A stretch of DNA of 39,741 nt from Armatimonadota bacterium. GTDB lineage: Bacteria > Armatimonadota > Fimbriimonadia > Fimbriimonadales > ATM1. The notes beneath the pieces are model-generated. The model was not told the DNA's origin, did no database searches, and saw nothing but the letters and a program-made list of their open reading frames with translations. Position numbers and translations under genes: made by a program. Below are positions 38,044-39,741 of the stretch, one piece after another. The DNA lies in the NCBI GenBank assembly GCA_021324165.1, contig JAJPJR010000083.1:1-39741 (forward strand). The letters run 5' to 3'. Numbering within the stretch: the stretch's first letter is position 1; every line of letters starts with the position of its first letter.

Positions 38044-38121
38044 GTCTGATGGGCTCGGATGAAACGCTGCTGGCGAACGCCGCGTTTGAAAGAATGGGCT
38101 TTCCGGAACGAGGAGACCAAC

Positions 38122-39078
38122 ATGGCTGGTGAAGGCGGGAAACGGAGTTGGCGGCGGTTCGAGCAGGGTGGGAACACGACGACATACAACTGGGATTACG
38201 AGTCGCATCTTGTGAGCATTGACTATCCTGGAACGTCGAATGACGACACGCACGAATACGATGGCGACGGCAGGCGAATGCGAAGCAAACTTTCCGGTGC
38301 AACCGATTGGACGAATTTCGTGCACGACGAAGTCGGCGGCGCGTTGCTGGCGGAGTACACTTTGATTTCCGGGACGTTCACGATTAAGTGTTTGTACACG
38401 AGCGGTTTGGGTTTGATATCAACGAACCGCGAAGGGACGAAACGGTATTTCCACTTTGATGGATTTGGTTCGACGTGGGCACTTACCGATGAAAACGAGA
38501 ATGTGACGGATAACTATTCGTATTCCGCTTTTGGAGTCACCGTAAGCGCAACCTCCACCAACGGCCCATCCACCAATCCAAACCGCTTCGGAGGAAGATG
38601 GGGATATTACGACGACGGTGCGATGGGTGGGAGCAGCGGACTACTTCTCGCGGGAAACAGCCAGTACGCAGTTTCTTACGGAGTTACATTCGATTCGGAT
38701 CATAATGGACAACCGTCATCCGCCGGCGGAGGCTCTTGGGGCGATCCGATTGAGCAGCCGATGCCAAAAGTTGACTGTCAGCAGGCATGCTACGAGCGAT
38801 ACCGCGACGACCTTGACAAATGCATTAAAGAAGGCAAGGAGTGTCAAAGAAAATATTGGTGGGCTCCGCCCATTCAGTTTTACAAATGCGCACGCGAGCT
38901 CGTCATTTGTCTTCAGAGGTCCCTCGCCGACTATGAGTTGTGCCTTGCTTGTTGCATCGACTCGGATGATGCGGAAGAATGCACCCATCGACGGAATGCA
39001 AATCCTCCCGTAGGATACGTCATCGAAAAGCTGATTAAGAGATTTCCACCAGGATTGCGAATTAGTCCGCTGGAATAG
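38122..39078 (+). CDS. Headless RHS-repeat core protein with Cys-rich C-terminal region
   Basis: 318 residues from ATG 38122 with AGGAG at 38111-38115 (6-base spacing). The first RHS/YD unit appears at once: GGNTTTYNWDYESHLVSIDYPG, then HEYDGDGRRMRSKLSG, then the RHS-associated core (LYTSGLGLISTNREGTKRYFHFDGFGSTWALTDENENVTDNYSYSAFG and GRWGYYDDG). In complete RHS proteins this core follows hundreds of residues of YD repeats and a secretion head; both are missing. From about residue 190 the sequence leaves the core and becomes a Cys-rich stretch (DCQQACYERYRDDLDKC, ECQRKYW, YKCARELVICLQ, CLACCIDSDDAEEC; 12 Cys). This may be the toxin tip. No secretion signal, so it is either a fragment or an orphan tip cassette. 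Sits directly after a terminator. Confidence 0.7.
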   Translation: MAGEGGKRSWRRFEQGGNTTTYNWDYESHLVSIDYPGTSNDDTHEYDGDGRRMRSKLSGATDWTNFVHDEVGGALLAEYTLISGTFTIKCLYTSGLGLISTNREGTKRYFHFDGFGSTWALTDENENVTDNYSYSAFGVTVSATSTNGPSTNPNRFGGRWGYYDDGAMGGSSGLLLAGNSQYAVSYGVTFDSDHNGQPSSAGGGSWGDPIEQPMPKVDCQQACYERYRDDLDKCIKEGKECQRKYWWAPPIQFYKCARELVICLQRSLADYELCLACCIDSDDAEECTHRRNANPPVGYVIEKLIKRFPPGLRISPLE

Positions 39079-39114
39079 GGCGGGATATAAATCTAACTGC
39101 AAGGAGAATTGCCA

Positions 39115-39459
39115 ATGAAGGTAACATCGAACTTAGGAACCGGATCGAGTTTTGCGTGTGCCCTGCTTTTTGTGTGTATTATTCTTGTCGTTGGAGCATG
39201 TAGGTGCGGCGCTTCCGACGAGTTGAAGGGAAAGGCTCTGAAACTGAAAGTTGGGATGACTGAGCAGGATGTAACGGACATCTTGGGTGAGCCAACGACA
39301 AGCGGCGGGAGCCCACCGAAAGCATACGTTCTCGAGTTCGTTCAGAAGGATGACATTACAAAACGGTTGACTGTCCAGTTTTCAGACGGCAAGGTTAAGC
39401 ACTGGGTGTATGTCTCGATGGAGGGCACAATAGATGACACCGGAAAGTCGGAGAGGTGA
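39115..39459 (+). CDS. Small BamE/SmpA-like lipoprotein
   Basis: 114 residues, ATG 39115, strong site AAGGAG (39101-39106) 8 bases upstream. A signal peptide (residues 12-29, FACALLFVCIILVVGAC) ends in a lipobox-like VGAC. The mature part holds LKVGMTEQDVTDILGEPTTSGG, which fits the BamE/SmpA GMT...LG.P motif, then AYVLEFVQKDDITKRLTVQFSDGKVKHWVYV, the following strands. BamE-like domains occur in outer-membrane assembly lipoproteins and many unrelated small periplasmic proteins. The position 36 bases behind the RHS tip on the same strand is where immunity genes of such toxins are usually found; a membrane-anchored immunity protein is possible, but nothing in the sequence proves it. Confidence 0.6.
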   Translation: MKVTSNLGTGSSFACALLFVCIILVVGACRCGASDELKGKALKLKVGMTEQDVTDILGEPTTSGGSPPKAYVLEFVQKDDITKRLTVQFSDGKVKHWVYVSMEGTIDDTGKSER

Positions 39460-39741
39460 TCGCACATTCTGGGTCCTGCAAAATCTTCAGGGGGCTCGCC
39501 GCGAACGTCTTCATCGAAAGTACGGTCTGGCGGCGCTGACAGGCGCGAAGATTTGTCCGCGAATTGAAAAACGATGGAGCCAAATGAGATGGACGAACGG
39601 ACTCAGTTTGACAAGCACGAACCGCGACGGGTGGCACGGTCGAGGCGAAGGCTCGGCCGTGATGCAACAAGAGGATGTATGAGATGATTGCGAGTTCTTC
39701 GCGCAGCGTAAATAGTGGCCCACTGGCGCATTCGAAGCTGA
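39460..39741 (+). pseudogene. Decayed RHS-like remnant at the window edge
   Basis: No intact gene is convincing here. A frame at 39434-39682 contains WTNGLSLTSTNRDG (DNA 39590-39634), similar to TSGLGLISTNREG of the RHS gene at about 38400-38435; by eye about two thirds of the bases of a 45-base stretch match. The similarity stops on both sides and no YD repeats surround it, so it is a fragment. The last 60 bases show no feature. Confidence 0.4.

Overview
The window is a chromosome segment of roughly 55% GC, densely packed with genes of housekeeping and envelope function. I see no phage, transposase, plasmid or CRISPR genes. The pseudopilin at 18215-19045 has the FTLIELLVVIAIIAIL core followed by an AKEAAKRTVCLSNARQLG stretch. 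Together with several other pseudopilin-like proteins, a TIGR03118-like secreted protein, a DUF3352 protein and many FHA/VWA/GAF proteins, this points to Armatimonadota (Fimbriimonadia-like) or a close relative. That assignment is inference from protein style; no rRNA is present.

Left part (1-15.6 kb, almost all plus strand). A 5'-cut DNA polymerase III delta' gene meets a convergent ROK-like regulator. Next comes an envelope-stress module: ECF sigma factor, zinc-type anti-sigma, RseB/MucB-like periplasmic protein and HtrA/DegQ protease, in the gene order of algU-mucA-mucB-mucD. After a perfect hairpin follows a long, tightly overlapping run: SprT-like metalloprotease, bifunctional NAD(P)HX epimerase/dehydratase (Nnr, apparently starting at ATT), two membrane FHA proteins, a VWA protein with three 11-residue Thr repeats, a cyclic-nucleotide-binding protein, a DPP-IV-type peptidase and a Nif3 protein. 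The FHA/FHA/VWA group looks like a phospho-threonine signalling cassette.

Middle part (15.6-30.9 kb). Minus-strand uvrC; tRNA-Ser(UGA) directly followed by an RNase HIII lacking the N-terminal domain; a pseudopilin with a terminator; a DUF454 protein convergent with an SRPBCC protein and purL; a membrane-anchored unknown protein with a small zinc-ribbon ORF; a Lys/Arg-rich small protein; a DUF3352 protein; a DprE1-like/DprE2-like enzyme pair; a BON lipoprotein; a membrane GAF-GAF protein ending in a degenerate GGDEF-like domain; and a small TPR-like protein with its own consensus promoter.

Right part (30.9-39.7 kb). A minus-strand run of tRNA-Ser(GCU), lytic transglycosylase and three minor-pilin-type proteins (PilV-, PilW- and PilX-like); the PilX-like one carries four EF-hand calcium loops in exact 15-residue repeats. 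Then plus-strand: a TIGR03118-like secreted protein with a strong terminator, a small membrane protein, a second ECF sigma/anti-sigma pair (the anti-sigma has lost its zinc ligands) with a terminator, and finally a headless RHS core with a cysteine-rich tail, a small BamE-like lipoprotein behind it, and a decayed RHS remnant near the window end.

Both ECF operons and the small membrane gene carry similar GAAC-N16 to 18-CGT upstream motifs, which suggests one connected envelope regulon. All functional statements rest on reading motifs by eye; no database search was run.
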